Below, piece after piece: positions 52,353 through 60,827 of a DNA stretch of 64,000 nucleotides. This DNA is from Cytobacillus praedii. Lineage in GTDB: Bacteria > Bacillota > Bacilli > Bacillales > Cytobacillaceae. The stretch's first letter is position 1. Each line of letters starts with the position of its first letter. The notes beneath the pieces were generated by a model. It was not told where the DNA came from and made no database searches. It worked only from the letters and a program-made list of their open reading frames with translations. Both the position numbers and the translations under genes were made by a program. The stretch lies in assembly GCF_001439605.1 (NCBI RefSeq), contig NZ_LMBX01000004.1, positions 1,535-65,534 on the forward strand, given 5' to 3'.

Positions 52353-53102
52353 ATGAAAAGCAAAACTGGTGTATTATTAGGGCGTTTAATGCGTAATATC
52401 ATGCGCAGCCCAGACACGATTATCACAGTTGCGATTACGCCGATTATGATGATGCTGCTGTTTGTCTACGTATTTGGCGGTGCCATTGAGACCGGCACTG
52501 ATAACTACGTCAATTATTTATTGCCGGGAATATTGCTGATGGCCATCGCATCTGGCGTTGCCTACACCTCTTTGCGGCTGTTTACGGATATAAAGAGTGG
52601 GCTGATGGCCCGTTTCATTACCATGCCCATCAAGCGCTCGTCGGTCATGTGGGCTCACGTGTTGACCTCCCTTGTTTCCAATTCGCTAACTGTCGTGGTG
52701 GTTTTCCTTGTCGCGCTATTAATGGGCTTCCGTTCTAGCGCTAATATCCTAGAGTGGCTTGCTGTAGCTGGAATAATCGGTTTGTTTACGCTTGCGCTGA
52801 CCTGGCTGGCGATCATTCCTGGATTAACAGCGAAGTCTATGGAAGGGTCGTATGCCTACTCGTACCCATTGATTTTCCTGCCGTTTATCAGTTCAGCTTT
52901 TGTTCCTACTGAAACGATGCCTAAAGTTGTCCGTGCGTTCGCTGAGAACCAGCCTGTGACTTCAATTGTTAATTCGATTCGTGCCCTCTTGTATGATGGG
53001 GCTGTTGGCAACGATATCTGGATCGCGCTTGCCTGGTGCGTCGGCATCATGGTCATTGCTTATTTCCTTGCCAGTAAAGTATTTAAACGCCAATTAGGTT
53101 AA
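52353..53102 (+). CDS. ABC-2 type permease (DrrB-like)
   Basis: 249 residues, six membrane helices. LLPGILLMAIASGVAYTSLR and SSAFVPTETMPKVVRAFAEN QPVT are the ABC2_membrane family landmarks of drug-export permeases. Shares the high-GC codon use of its ATPase. ATG directly after the ATPase stop, with AAGGAGG inside the ATPase end. Confidence 0.9.
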   Translation: MKSKTGVLLGRLMRNIMRSPDTIITVAITPIMMMLLFVYVFGGAIETGTDNYVNYLLPGILLMAIASGVAYTSLRLFTDIKSGLMARFITMPIKRSSVMWAHVLTSLVSNSLTVVVVFLVALLMGFRSSANILEWLAVAGIIGLFTLALTWLAIIPGLTAKSMEGSYAYSYPLIFLPFISSAFVPTETMPKVVRAFAENQPVTSIVNSIRALLYDGAVGNDIWIALAWCVGIMVIAYFLASKVFKRQLG

Positions 53103-53163
53103 GTACATCATCAGTTCGGTGTTTCGTGACAACTAAATCTTCCAAATTAAAATATATGTTTGA

Positions 53164-53200
53164 GAAAGCACGGAAAAACTTTCCGTGCTTTAATTATTTT
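53164..53200 (+). terminator. Terminator of the DrrAB-like operon
   Basis: AAAGCACGGAAA/TTTCCGTGCTTT hairpin followed by AATTATTTTT. Confidence 0.87.
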
Positions 53201-53237
53201 TATAATGATTGTCGAAATAACACTTTCATGTTATTTA

Positions 53238-53290
53238 ACAATCGTGCACTTTTCAGTAGTAATCATAGCGCTCATTCTTTATGTATAAAT
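53238..53290 (+). repeat. Dispersed hairpin repeat copy
   Basis: ACAATCGTGCACTTTTCAGTAGTAATCATAGCGCTCATTCTTTATGTA region, a diverged copy with type A tail. The gap 53103-53755 holds only this and two terminators. Confidence 0.6.
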
Positions 53291-53589
53291 GGGTGCAATA
53301 TTTCAATTATGATAATCGCTTTTTTCTTGTTCTAAAGTTCCGTTCAGTTGGGGAGAATCTGTACATGAAGTCACAGGCAGTTAAACAGGATTCGTACTCT
53401 GCTGCTGGAAATACCAGCACTTGTTCGTTTAATGTAAGGGTAATTACAGATCTATGCCTATTTTTAAGTAACAGGTGTCGTAAGTGCGGGAAATAATTCC
53501 AACCTTTTCGGTATGAAGATTATAGGGCATTTCTAGTGTAGGAAATGATAAGAGTTGCATCCCTATTTCTGTTTAATAACGTAGAAAAA

Positions 53590-53625
53590 ACAGAGTGCGA
53601 TGATTAAAAATTTCGCACTCTTAAA
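53590..53625. terminator. Bidirectional terminator
   Basis: AGAGTGCGA/TCGCACTCT hairpin with A-tract before and T/A-rich sequence after. Confidence 0.75.
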
Positions 53626-53755
53626 TTACTGTATTAAATTTAATTAGGGATGAACAATTTACGGTTAACACAATATCATTCTATTTAAAATAAATCCTGT
53701 CAGACAATCAACCACACCTGTTTTATACTTACTTGCTGGTTAAATTCAGACATCG

Positions 53756-55600
53756 TTAATTCACAAGTTTATTTAAATAACCCTTCCGAATAAAGAAAAA
53801 GCTAATTATAAACAGCAATAAAAATATACCTAAGCCAATGGCTGTTAGTTGATAAAATGCCAGTGAGATATGGTTATGCATACCGAACAGAGTTGCAAAT
53901 AAAATAAAGGCCGCAAATGTAAAAGGGATAAAAATTAAGGCTGCCAGCTCTTTTGTCACAACAGATGCTAATTCTTTAATGGAGAAACCAATTTTTCTAA
54001 TGCCTGAAAATTTTTCTCTTTCTCGTTCAAGTGATGTTTGGAGGTAAAAATAAAGAATACTCATTGCTGCGCTCATAAAAATCAGACTTAGCATAAAACC
54101 AATGAAGAACATTATGCTTTTTACAAACTTTTCCACATCATATAATTCAATTTTAGAAGCCATTAAGCGTACATCAGGTTCTGTATTAATTTTTGATAAA
54201 ATCGTTTTAGCTGTATGGACCTTGTTTGTCCAATCATCCAATTCATAAGCAAATATTTTATACTCTGGATACTTAATTGTTTCATATACTTTATCAGGAA
54301 CGATATAGTATACATTTTGTAATCCGGTTGATAAAATATTATTGTTTTCTAACCCCGTAAATTCAAGGTTTCCAAATGGGTAATCCTGAATGGAGTCTTT
54401 GTTAGGATGAACACCTTCATGACCAGCTGCAACAAAATACTCCTTGTCGTCTAACGTTAGAGGCTTATGCTGGCCAAGCTGATTGAAATTCGTAACAGAC
54501 ATAAAAGCAATCCTGCGCTTTTCATCGGTTTTAAAGGAAGAGTAGTATGCTTCATAATTACCTGCTTCATCTAAGGTCGCTTCAATAAATGTGCTATCTT
54601 TCTTAGCTTCTAATTCGTTACCAGGGAGTGACGTATATTGGAAGCTATAAGGATATAATATTTCTGTTTTTTCCTTTACATTGTAGTAAGAGCTATATAG
54701 TACGCTTGTACAAACAAAGGCACCCAATAGTAAGATTGTTAATAAATAGATGATATGGGCATGTGAACGTCCTTTCGCCTTTAAGTTTGAAACAAATAGC
54801 ATATTGGTTTTTCTAAAATATGACGGATGCTTTTGCCATACACGAATGGCTGCTAACATTCCTTGTGTGATTGTAAAGTAGATAGCTAATAATAGACTAA
54901 TAAACAACACAATGTAAGAGATCATTCCAAAGGATGCCACCCAATTCATTTCCTTTATCATAGAAAAGAGCATAAACACACTCACGATGATGGATCCTAT
55001 TAGTTTAAATGGTGCAGGTTTAATCAGCTTTTCCTGTGTAATATCTGCTTTTAAAAGTTGAACAATTTCTTCCTTTTTAATCATACGTGTCATAAATTTG
55101 GTAACAACTAAGAAAAGAAGAGAAAATAAAACAACCGTTAATAGGATAGCTTTAATTGGGACATACATGCCAAAGGTTTCCGCTCGTAATATCTTTTTGG
55201 CAACCATTAAAAATAACGGTGCAATAACAAGCCCGGACACAATAGCTGTAATAATGGCTGCACCAGCAATGATCATATTTTCTCTAAAAACCATTTTGCG
55301 GATTTGCCTCATGGAAGCACCCATCATCATAAAGGTACCTAGCGTTTTCGTTTTCTTTTTCAAAAAAGCGAACAACGAATAGATAATAAAGACAATAGAA
55401 AAAACATAAATAAAGAAGCTGGCTAACAGCATTGTTATTCCTAATGTACTAGTCGTATCCAATTTCACCAACATTGGATGAAAAGCTGTAGTTGCGAACA
55501 GGAAAAAAACTAATATAGAAAATACACTGCTTATAAAGTAAGAAATGTATGTCGACTTATCGCGTAGAATATTTTGAACAACAATATGGTTAAAATTCAT
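53756..55600 (-). CDS. BceB-like ABC permease (FtsX fold)
   Basis: 614 residues from ATG 55600, the usual BceB start (NFNHIVVQNILRDKSTYISY). Ten predicted membrane helices: four or so FtsX-type helices at each end, with a large extracellular domain of about 200 residues (about 310-500) between TM7 and TM8 where bacitracin-type peptides are recognised. With the ATPase it removes antimicrobial peptides from their lipid targets and signals to the kinase. Overlaps the ATPase gene by 11 bases. Confidence 0.9.
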   Translation of the reverse strand: MNFNHIVVQNILRDKSTYISYFISSVFSILVFFLFATTAFHPMLVKLDTTSTLGITMLLASFFIYVFSIVFIIYSLFAFLKKKTKTLGTFMMMGASMRQIRKMVFRENMIIAGAAIITAIVSGLVIAPLFLMVAKKILRAETFGMYVPIKAILLTVVLFSLLFLVVTKFMTRMIKKEEIVQLLKADITQEKLIKPAPFKLIGSIIVSVFMLFSMIKEMNWVASFGMISYIVLFISLLLAIYFTITQGMLAAIRVWQKHPSYFRKTNMLFVSNLKAKGRSHAHIIYLLTILLLGAFVCTSVLYSSYYNVKEKTEILYPYSFQYTSLPGNELEAKKDSTFIEATLDEAGNYEAYYSSFKTDEKRRIAFMSVTNFNQLGQHKPLTLDDKEYFVAAGHEGVHPNKDSIQDYPFGNLEFTGLENNNILSTGLQNVYYIVPDKVYETIKYPEYKIFAYELDDWTNKVHTAKTILSKINTEPDVRLMASKIELYDVEKFVKSIMFFIGFMLSLIFMSAAMSILYFYLQTSLEREREKFSGIRKIGFSIKELASVVTKELAALIFIPFTFAAFILFATLFGMHNHISLAFYQLTAIGLGIFLLLFIISFFFIRKGYLNKLVN

Positions 55601-56351
55601 GCTGGCCACCACCTAAAAATGTGAGTGTGTCCATAATTTCTTGGTAAAATTGCTGTTTGTTTTTGCCGCGATGGATCTCATTATAGAGAATACCGTCTTG
55701 TATAAAAATGACACGCTCAGCAAAACTAGCAACGTAGGCATCATGTGTCACCATTAAAATGGCTGTATTAAAGGTTTTATTTATCGATTCAAATAACGTC
55801 ATCACACTATTCACAGATTTAGAATCCAAGTTTCCAGTCGGTTCATCTGCTAATAATAATTTTGGATTATGAATAACTGCTCTTGCAATCGCCACACGCT
55901 GCTTCTGTCCACCAGAAATTTCAAACGTTCGCTTTTTTAATATTTCCTCAATCCCTAAAAAGGCAACGACTTTCGCTAAACTCTGTTTCATATCTTTCTC
56001 TGTTACAGAATCAAGTGTTAAAGGAAGCAATATATTCTCCTCGACTGTTAATGTGTGGACAAGATTAAAATCCTGAAAGACAAAGCCTAATTCTGTACGT
56101 CGAAACCTTGCTAGTTCATCATCATTTAATTTATAGGGATCTTTTGAATTGATTATGATTGAACCATTAGAAGGGCGATCGATGGTGGAAATGCAATTAA
56201 GGAAGGTCGTTTTTCCACTGCCAGATGGGCCCATCACCGCAACAAATTCTTTCTCCCCTAAATGAAAATCGATGCCTTTTAAAGCTTTATATGTGATTTC
56301 ACCCGTATATTCTTTTTGCAGTTGCTTTACATTTAAAATGGTATTTGTCAT
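55590..56351 (-). CDS. BceA-like ABC ATP-binding protein
   Basis: 253 residues. Walker A GPSGSGKTT (about 38-46), signature ISGGQKQRVAIARAV, Walker B LLLADEPTGNLDSKSV and H-loop MVTHDAYVAS, the MacB/BceA subfamily pattern. Energises the BceB-like permease. Start ATG after AAGGAG. Preceded by a palindromic box and downstream of the two-component genes on the same strand. Confidence 0.92.
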   Translation of the reverse strand: MTNTILNVKQLQKEYTGEITYKALKGIDFHLGEKEFVAVMGPSGSGKTTFLNCISTIDRPSNGSIIINSKDPYKLNDDELARFRRTELGFVFQDFNLVHTLTVEENILLPLTLDSVTEKDMKQSLAKVVAFLGIEEILKKRTFEISGGQKQRVAIARAVIHNPKLLLADEPTGNLDSKSVNSVMTLFESINKTFNTAILMVTHDAYVASFAERVIFIQDGILYNEIHRGKNKQQFYQEIMDTLTFLGGGQHEF

Positions 56352-56433
56352 TACGGTTTCACTCCTTGGTGCTCTTTGATACGTTTAGTATAAACAAACC
56401 GTTCTCCCCATAAAATCTTTCAACATGACAGCA

Positions 56434-56453
56434 ATATGACAGAATTGTCATAT
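56434..56453 (-). promoter_or_regulatory. BceR-type operator
   Basis: ATATGACA-GAAT-TGTCATAT, a perfect 8+4+8 palindrome, containing TGACA-N4-TGTCA. It lies 83 bases before the ABC start codon, in the position where BceR-like regulators bind to induce their ABC genes. Confidence 0.75.
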
Positions 56454-56455
56454 TC

Positions 56456-56484
56456 AAAAACGGCTGCCTTATTTGGCAGCCGTC
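56456..56484 (-). terminator. Terminator overlapping the kinase stop codon
   Basis: On the minus strand ACGGCTGCC-AAATAA-GGCAGCCGT then TTTTT. The TAA stop of the kinase lies in the loop. It separates regulators from the inducible ABC genes. Confidence 0.87.
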
Positions 56485-57461
56485 AACCTTCCGGTAAAAT
56501 CAATCATAAAGATTGTTTCATTATGAGCAGAGGATAACTTATATGGATGATGCAGTGTAGAGAGTATTTTCTTGACTAAATATAGTCCGATACCAGTTGC
56601 TTCACCTTGAATGCGTCCCTTTGTTCCAGTGTAAAACAATTCAAATACACGGTTAATTTCACTTTCTGGTATCGTTTCGCCTTTATTCTTGATCCATAAC
56701 TGACCATTTTCATAATGAATGAGAACGAAGGATTTCTTTTCACCATATTTCACAGCATTGCTTACGAGCTGGTAGAGAACAACTCTAAGCCATTTACGAT
56801 CAGAATAAATGAAGATCTTTTCATCGATTGTACTTTTAGGGTATACTTCCATCTCAATAAAGTAATCTTTTAAATCGTTAGCCACTTCTTGGACTAGACT
56901 CTTTAAGGATATCGATTCAATCTTTAGATCAGCTAATAATTGGGATGAACGGCTATAAGTTAATAGCTGATTTAAAGAGAAATTCACTTTATCGCATTCT
57001 TTTTTTACTTTTTGCCATTCTAGGAGTAAACTTGGTTCTTTCATTTGATTCGTTTGTATAAGTAATTGAATGACAGAAAGCGGTGTTTTCATTTGGTGAA
57101 CAGTTTGGGAAACCATTAGCTGCTGTTCATGTAAGAAATCTTTGTGCTCATCCTCTTTTGAAAGAAAAAGGGACTGAATAAATTGCATTTGATTTGCATA
57201 TGCCTTTTCAACCGGAGCCTGAGGATGATGAATCAATAACTCATCTGCCCCCAATCCCTTTTCATTCAAATGTGCATACATTTTTTTGCGTCGAAGATAT
57301 CGAAATAAAAGAAGAATGGCTAATAAAAGGATAGCTAAAAAGATAAAGTAGACATAATGATTGCTCATGTCATCAAGTCGATGAATGACAATTGGCAAGC
57401 AAATCATCGAGATAATATAAAGAATGATAAAGCTTAAATGATCTTGAAAAAAAAGCTTCAT
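56469..57461 (-). CDS. BceS-like sensor histidine kinase
   Basis: 330 residues. Two membrane helices (about 9-27 and 35-54) with a very short outside loop, the intramembrane-sensing type that takes its signal from the ABC transporter. Phosphoacceptor His122 in TVHQMKTPLSV, then the ATPase domain with NAVKYGEKKS (N box) and GIGLYLVKKIL (G box). Its ATG overlaps the regulator stop by four bases. Confidence 0.9.
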   Translation of the reverse strand: MKLFFQDHLSFIILYIISMICLPIVIHRLDDMSNHYVYFIFLAILLLAILLLFRYLRRKKMYAHLNEKGLGADELLIHHPQAPVEKAYANQMQFIQSLFLSKEDEHKDFLHEQQLMVSQTVHQMKTPLSVIQLLIQTNQMKEPSLLLEWQKVKKECDKVNFSLNQLLTYSRSSQLLADLKIESISLKSLVQEVANDLKDYFIEMEVYPKSTIDEKIFIYSDRKWLRVVLYQLVSNAVKYGEKKSFVLIHYENGQLWIKNKGETIPESEINRVFELFYTGTKGRIQGEATGIGLYLVKKILSTLHHPYKLSSAHNETIFMIDFTGRLTAAK

Positions 57462-58150
57462 ACGCTTTTCTCCGTTAATTGATAGCCAATCCCTCGGATC
57501 GTTGTTATTGCTAATGATGAATGAATAGCTTCTAATCTTTTGCGTAATCGAACAATATTGACTGTAAGTGTATTTTCTTCGACGAATGTCTCATTATCCC
57601 AAATGGCTCCCAGCAGCTGCTGCCTTGTCACAACGTTAGGGAATGCCTCAAAGAGGACAGAACATAACTGAAGTTCCTTTATTGTCAATAATATCTCGTG
57701 TTCGTGTGTAAATAATCGAACAGTATCCAAATTTAAAGTAGTATTTCCTACTTTCAACTTTCGAGTTTGCAAATCCTCCGCATATTCCCCATAGACTCGG
57801 CGAATTTGTCCATTTATTTTTGCTAGAACTACATCCATTAAAAAAGGTTTGGTTATGAAGTCATCTGCCCCATTTTCGATCCCATACACTTGATCTAACT
57901 CACTCATACGAGCAGAAAGGATTGTAATGGGACAATTTGATACTTGCCTAATTTTTCGAGACCAATAATAGCCATCAAAGGCGGGAAGATTAATATCCAT
58001 AATAACGAGATGCGGTTGGAATTCTTGGAAAGTATCAAGTACCCTTTCAAAATCCTCTACAATATGGCAAACATAATTATATTTTTCAAAATGATTTTTT
58101 AATGTGTTCGCAATATTCATTTCATCTTCAACGATTAATAGTTTATACAT
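57458..58150 (-). CDS. BceR-like response regulator
   Basis: 230 residues. Receiver domain (1-115) with Asp52 in LVIMDINLP and Lys near 101 in ITKPF; C-terminal OmpR-type winged helix (about 130-228; ILLTIKELQLCSVLFEAFPN, TLTVNIVRLRKRLEAI, GYQLTE). It probably binds the palindrome at 56434. ATG after GGGGGATG. Confidence 0.92.
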   Translation of the reverse strand: MYKLLIVEDEMNIANTLKNHFEKYNYVCHIVEDFERVLDTFQEFQPHLVIMDINLPAFDGYYWSRKIRQVSNCPITILSARMSELDQVYGIENGADDFITKPFLMDVVLAKINGQIRRVYGEYAEDLQTRKLKVGNTTLNLDTVRLFTHEHEILLTIKELQLCSVLFEAFPNVVTRQQLLGAIWDNETFVEENTLTVNIVRLRKRLEAIHSSLAITTIRGIGYQLTEKSV

Positions 58151-58503
58151 TGCATCCCCCTGTGTATCGGTGCGAGTATACTCGCCTATCTTCTATTTTT
58201 GATCTACCATTTCAATATTATTATAGGGGAAAATTAAATTGACTTTCAATGGGATCAAACTTAAGCAAATCCTTTTGAGGTCCATTGAAAGTTAGTTCAT
58301 GCATGTACTTTTAATAACTTTATTAAAGCCATTAAAAGGCTAAGCTGCTCCAATAAGTAAGTTATTTCACTAGTAAATTTAGAGTAGTATAACTTCCAAA
58401 CCATGAACCAAGGGCCCCTCCCAAAAAGAAAATAGTCATATATAATCCATTAATAAGGAAATAGGAGAATCAAAAAACGGAAATAATAATTTATTTATAA
58501 ATG

Positions 58504-58533
58504 TTGACAATGAGTAAGAACATGTGATAAATT
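58504..58533 (+). promoter_or_regulatory. Sigma-A-type promoter before YceI-mhqR
   Basis: TTGACA (58504-58509), 18-base spacer, TAAATT (58528-58533). The first MhqR-like box starts one base later. The gap 58151-58645 holds this promoter and two boxes. Confidence 0.7.
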
Positions 58534-58551
58534 TATCTCGAGTTAAAGATA
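58534..58551 (+). promoter_or_regulatory. MhqR-type box 1 (imperfect)
   Basis: TATCTCGAGTTAAAGATA: the left half matches the MhqR consensus ATCTCGAATTCGAGAT; the right half has two changes. Located at the likely transcription start. Confidence 0.6.
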
Positions 58552-58595
58552 TTTGAATTCAAATAAAAACGAAACACTTATTTTTTTGAACATAT

Positions 58596-58611
58596 ATCTC
58601 GAATTCGAGAT
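58596..58611 (+). promoter_or_regulatory. MhqR-type box 2 (perfect palindrome)
   Basis: ATCTCGAATTCGAGAT, a perfect 16-bp palindrome identical to the MhqR operator core known from B. subtilis, 35 bp before the YceI start. Confidence 0.85.
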
Positions 58612-58645
58612 GAAAATTAACCTAAACAAATTGGAGGAAGTTAAA

Positions 58646-59173
58646 ATGGCAAAATGGACAGTAGATCAATCACATTCATCAGTAGGTTTTGAAGTAAAGC
58701 ACATGATGGTATCAAAAGTAAAAGGTCAGTTTGATTCTTATACAGCAGTTGTAGAAGCGGATGATTTAACAGATTTAACAACTGCTGCAATCTCATTTAA
58801 TTTTGACCTAGCTAGTATTAACACCAAAAATGAAGATCGTGATAATCACTTGAAATCAGCTGATTTCTTTGATGTAGAGAATAACCCATCCATTGACTTT
58901 ACATCTACAAGCATTACAAAAGATGGGGATGACTACAAAGTAACTGGTAACTTAACAATCAAGGGTGTAACTAAACCAGTAACATTCGATGTTGAATACG
59001 GTGGCAAAGGAACAAATCCATGGGGCGTTGAAGTGTATGGTTTCGAAGCAGAAGCAAAAATTAACCGTGAAGAATTTGGCCTTACATGGAACGCAGCACT
59101 TGAAACAGGTGGCGTCTTAGTGGGAAAGGATATCAAAATTAAAGTTGAATTAGAAGTAAATCCAGCAGCATAA
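58646..59173 (+). CDS. YceI-family lipid-binding protein
   Basis: 175 residues from ATG 58646 with GGAGGAAG upstream. A lipocalin-like beta barrel: WTVDQSHSSVGFEVKHMMVS, SADFFDVENNPSIDFTSTSI, INREEFGLTWNAALETGGVL are YceI landmarks. No signal peptide, as in many Firmicute members. The family binds isoprenoid chains such as quinones. Being first in an MhqR-controlled operon fits quinone handling. Terminal part of a two-gene unit with mhqR. Confidence 0.9.
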   Translation: MAKWTVDQSHSSVGFEVKHMMVSKVKGQFDSYTAVVEADDLTDLTTAAISFNFDLASINTKNEDRDNHLKSADFFDVENNPSIDFTSTSITKDGDDYKVTGNLTIKGVTKPVTFDVEYGGKGTNPWGVEVYGFEAEAKINREEFGLTWNAALETGGVLVGKDIKIKVELEVNPAA

Positions 59174-59248
59174 TTTAAAGCTTGTGAGATGATGCTGAAA
59201 CTACATGATAAATTCAGAATCATCAACTTGTCTTAAGGAGTGATACGA

Positions 59249-59683
59249 ATGGGTAGAGCTAGTGATGAATTGAAAGCTGAAACTGTCATACTTCGTGCCT
59301 CCCAAGCTATTCAAGAAGTCATTCGAAAAGATGTAGCAAATTATGGGTTAAATCCTACGGAATTCGCATGTCTAGAACTGTTGTATCATAAGGGTGACCA
59401 ACCCATTCAAATGATTGGAAAAAAGGTTCTTATTTCCAGCAGCAGCATCACCTATGTTGTAGATAAACTAGTGCAAAAAAAGTATGTACGACGCCAGGGA
59501 TGTCCAGAAGATCGACGTGTTATATATGCAGTTTTGACAAGTGAAGGCAAAGCATTAATGGATGAAATCTTTCCACAACATGCAATCAAAATTGAAGAAA
59601 TTTTTGATGGTTTAAATGCTGATGAGGTTAAACAAACAATTGAATTATTAAAGCGAGTAGGTTGCAGAGCGATAAACAGCTAA
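59249..59683 (+). CDS. mhqR: MhqR-like MarR-family repressor
   Basis: 144 residues from ATG 59249, eight bases after AAGGAG. MarR winged helix (LGLNPTEFACLELLYHKGDQ-like segment, VLISSSSITYVVDKLVQKKY, RRQGCPEDRRVIYAVLTSEG). Size and operator palindromes on both sides match B. subtilis MhqR (145 aa), the repressor that responds to methylhydroquinone and catechols. It would control its own operon through the boxes at 58534 and 58596 and the next genes through 59699. Confidence 0.85.
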   Translation: MGRASDELKAETVILRASQAIQEVIRKDVANYGLNPTEFACLELLYHKGDQPIQMIGKKVLISSSSITYVVDKLVQKKYVRRQGCPEDRRVIYAVLTSEGKALMDEIFPQHAIKIEEIFDGLNADEVKQTIELLKRVGCRAINS

Positions 59684-59698
59684 TTTTTTTATCGAATA

Positions 59699-59714
59699 AT
59701 CTCAAATTCGAGAT
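59699..59714 (+). promoter_or_regulatory. MhqR-type box 3
   Basis: ATCTCAAATTCGAGAT, one mismatch from the perfect palindrome, placed between mhqR and the FMN reductase gene. A 27-codon frame (59737-59820) with a weak GAGAG site follows it and may or may not be real. Confidence 0.8.
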
Positions 59715-59898
59715 AATTAAAATAGAGAGAACTGTCATGAGCGCATTAAAAGGTTTATATCATTTATTAAGATTTATTAAGAAATTACAAGCAGTTCGAA
59801 TCAAACTGCAAACAAATTGAAAAATTAGTACGGCAAATCCATATAGTTTATAAATTGGAATTGGACTAGGAATACTTGTAAGGAGGTGAAAAATTAAA

Positions 59899-60492
59899 AT
59901 GGGATTTTTAACTAAACTATTTGGAGTTAAACAAGAGGAGGAAGAAACGATGACAAAATTAAACATTGGTATTATTTTAGGGTCTACACGTGAAGGAAGA
60001 GTAAGTCCACAAGTAGGTGCATGGGTAAAAGAAATCGCAGACAAACGCGGTGACGCTAACTATACAGTTATTGATATTGCAGATTACAAATTGCCATTAC
60101 TTGGTGAGGCAGGTGCAGATGCTTCAGGAGCGGCAGCATGGTCAGAAATTATTGCAGCTCAGGATGGATTCGTATTTATCGTTCAAGAATACAACCATTC
60201 AATTACAGGAGCTCTTAAAAATGCATTAGACTATCTTCGTGAAGAGTGGAATAACAAAGCGGCTGGGATCGTTTCTTACGGTTCAGTAGGCGGTGCTCGT
60301 GCAGCTGAACATTTACGTGGCATTTTAGGGGAATTATTAGTTGCTGACGTTCGTGTACATCCAGCACTATCATTATTCACTGATTTTGAAAACGGTACTG
60401 ACTTTAAACCAAAGGCAGTACAAGAGGATTCAGTTAACCAAATGTTAGATCAATTACTTCCTTGGTCAAAAGCATTATTCACAATCCGATAA
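59899..60492 (+). CDS. NADPH-dependent FMN reductase family oxidoreductase
   Basis: 197 residues. Flavodoxin-like fold of the SsuE/azoreductase group: IGIILGSTREGRVSPQVGAW (phosphate-binding loop) and FIVQEYNHSITGALKNALDY. AAGGAGGTGA precedes the ATG at 59899, giving an extra MGFLTKLFGVKQEEEE head; a second ATG at 59950 has its own GAGGAGG and would give the standard-length enzyme. Likely reduces quinones or azo compounds by two electrons, in keeping with the MhqR box upstream. Confidence 0.87.
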   Translation: MGFLTKLFGVKQEEEETMTKLNIGIILGSTREGRVSPQVGAWVKEIADKRGDANYTVIDIADYKLPLLGEAGADASGAAAWSEIIAAQDGFVFIVQEYNHSITGALKNALDYLREEWNNKAAGIVSYGSVGGARAAEHLRGILGELLVADVRVHPALSLFTDFENGTDFKPKAVQEDSVNQMLDQLLPWSKALFTIR

Positions 60493-60520
60493 TTTAAAAG
60501 TAAATCTAACTGAAATTTAT

Positions 60521-60559
60521 ATTATATACATGTGCATAAACAATGCACATGTATATAAT
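60521..60559. other. 17-bp perfect inverted repeat
   Basis: ATTATATACATGTGCAT and its exact complement around AAACA, centred on an 11-bp-type TGCATGTG core. No T-tract follows, so it may be an operator or a weak terminator. 60560-60827 has no intact gene; a short frame at 60593-60688 ends SVGRTDILQSGNY and may be a remnant. Confidence 0.65.
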
Positions 60560-60827
60560 GACAATCATTCAAAGGAGTATGAAGATTGAGCAGATCATTA
60601 TCAAACAAATTTGATGGATGTGCTCAGTAATTATACTAAAGAAAAGAGTGTAGGGAGAACAGATATACTTCAATCAGGTAACTATTGATATATTAAACTT
60701 ATATGAATTTTTTGGTTAGTACCTTTAAGGAAAGATTCTTAATAAGGGGAAGCGGAAAGCAGAAAGCCCCCGGATAACGGTTAGTGAGTTTGTTCAAATA
60801 ATTTAAAGAAAAAATAGGAGTGAAAAA

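Noticed and set aside
53126-53496. Two short overlapping plus-strand frames
   Set aside because: They cross a terminator and a dispersed repeat, lack ribosome sites and have no protein-like pattern.
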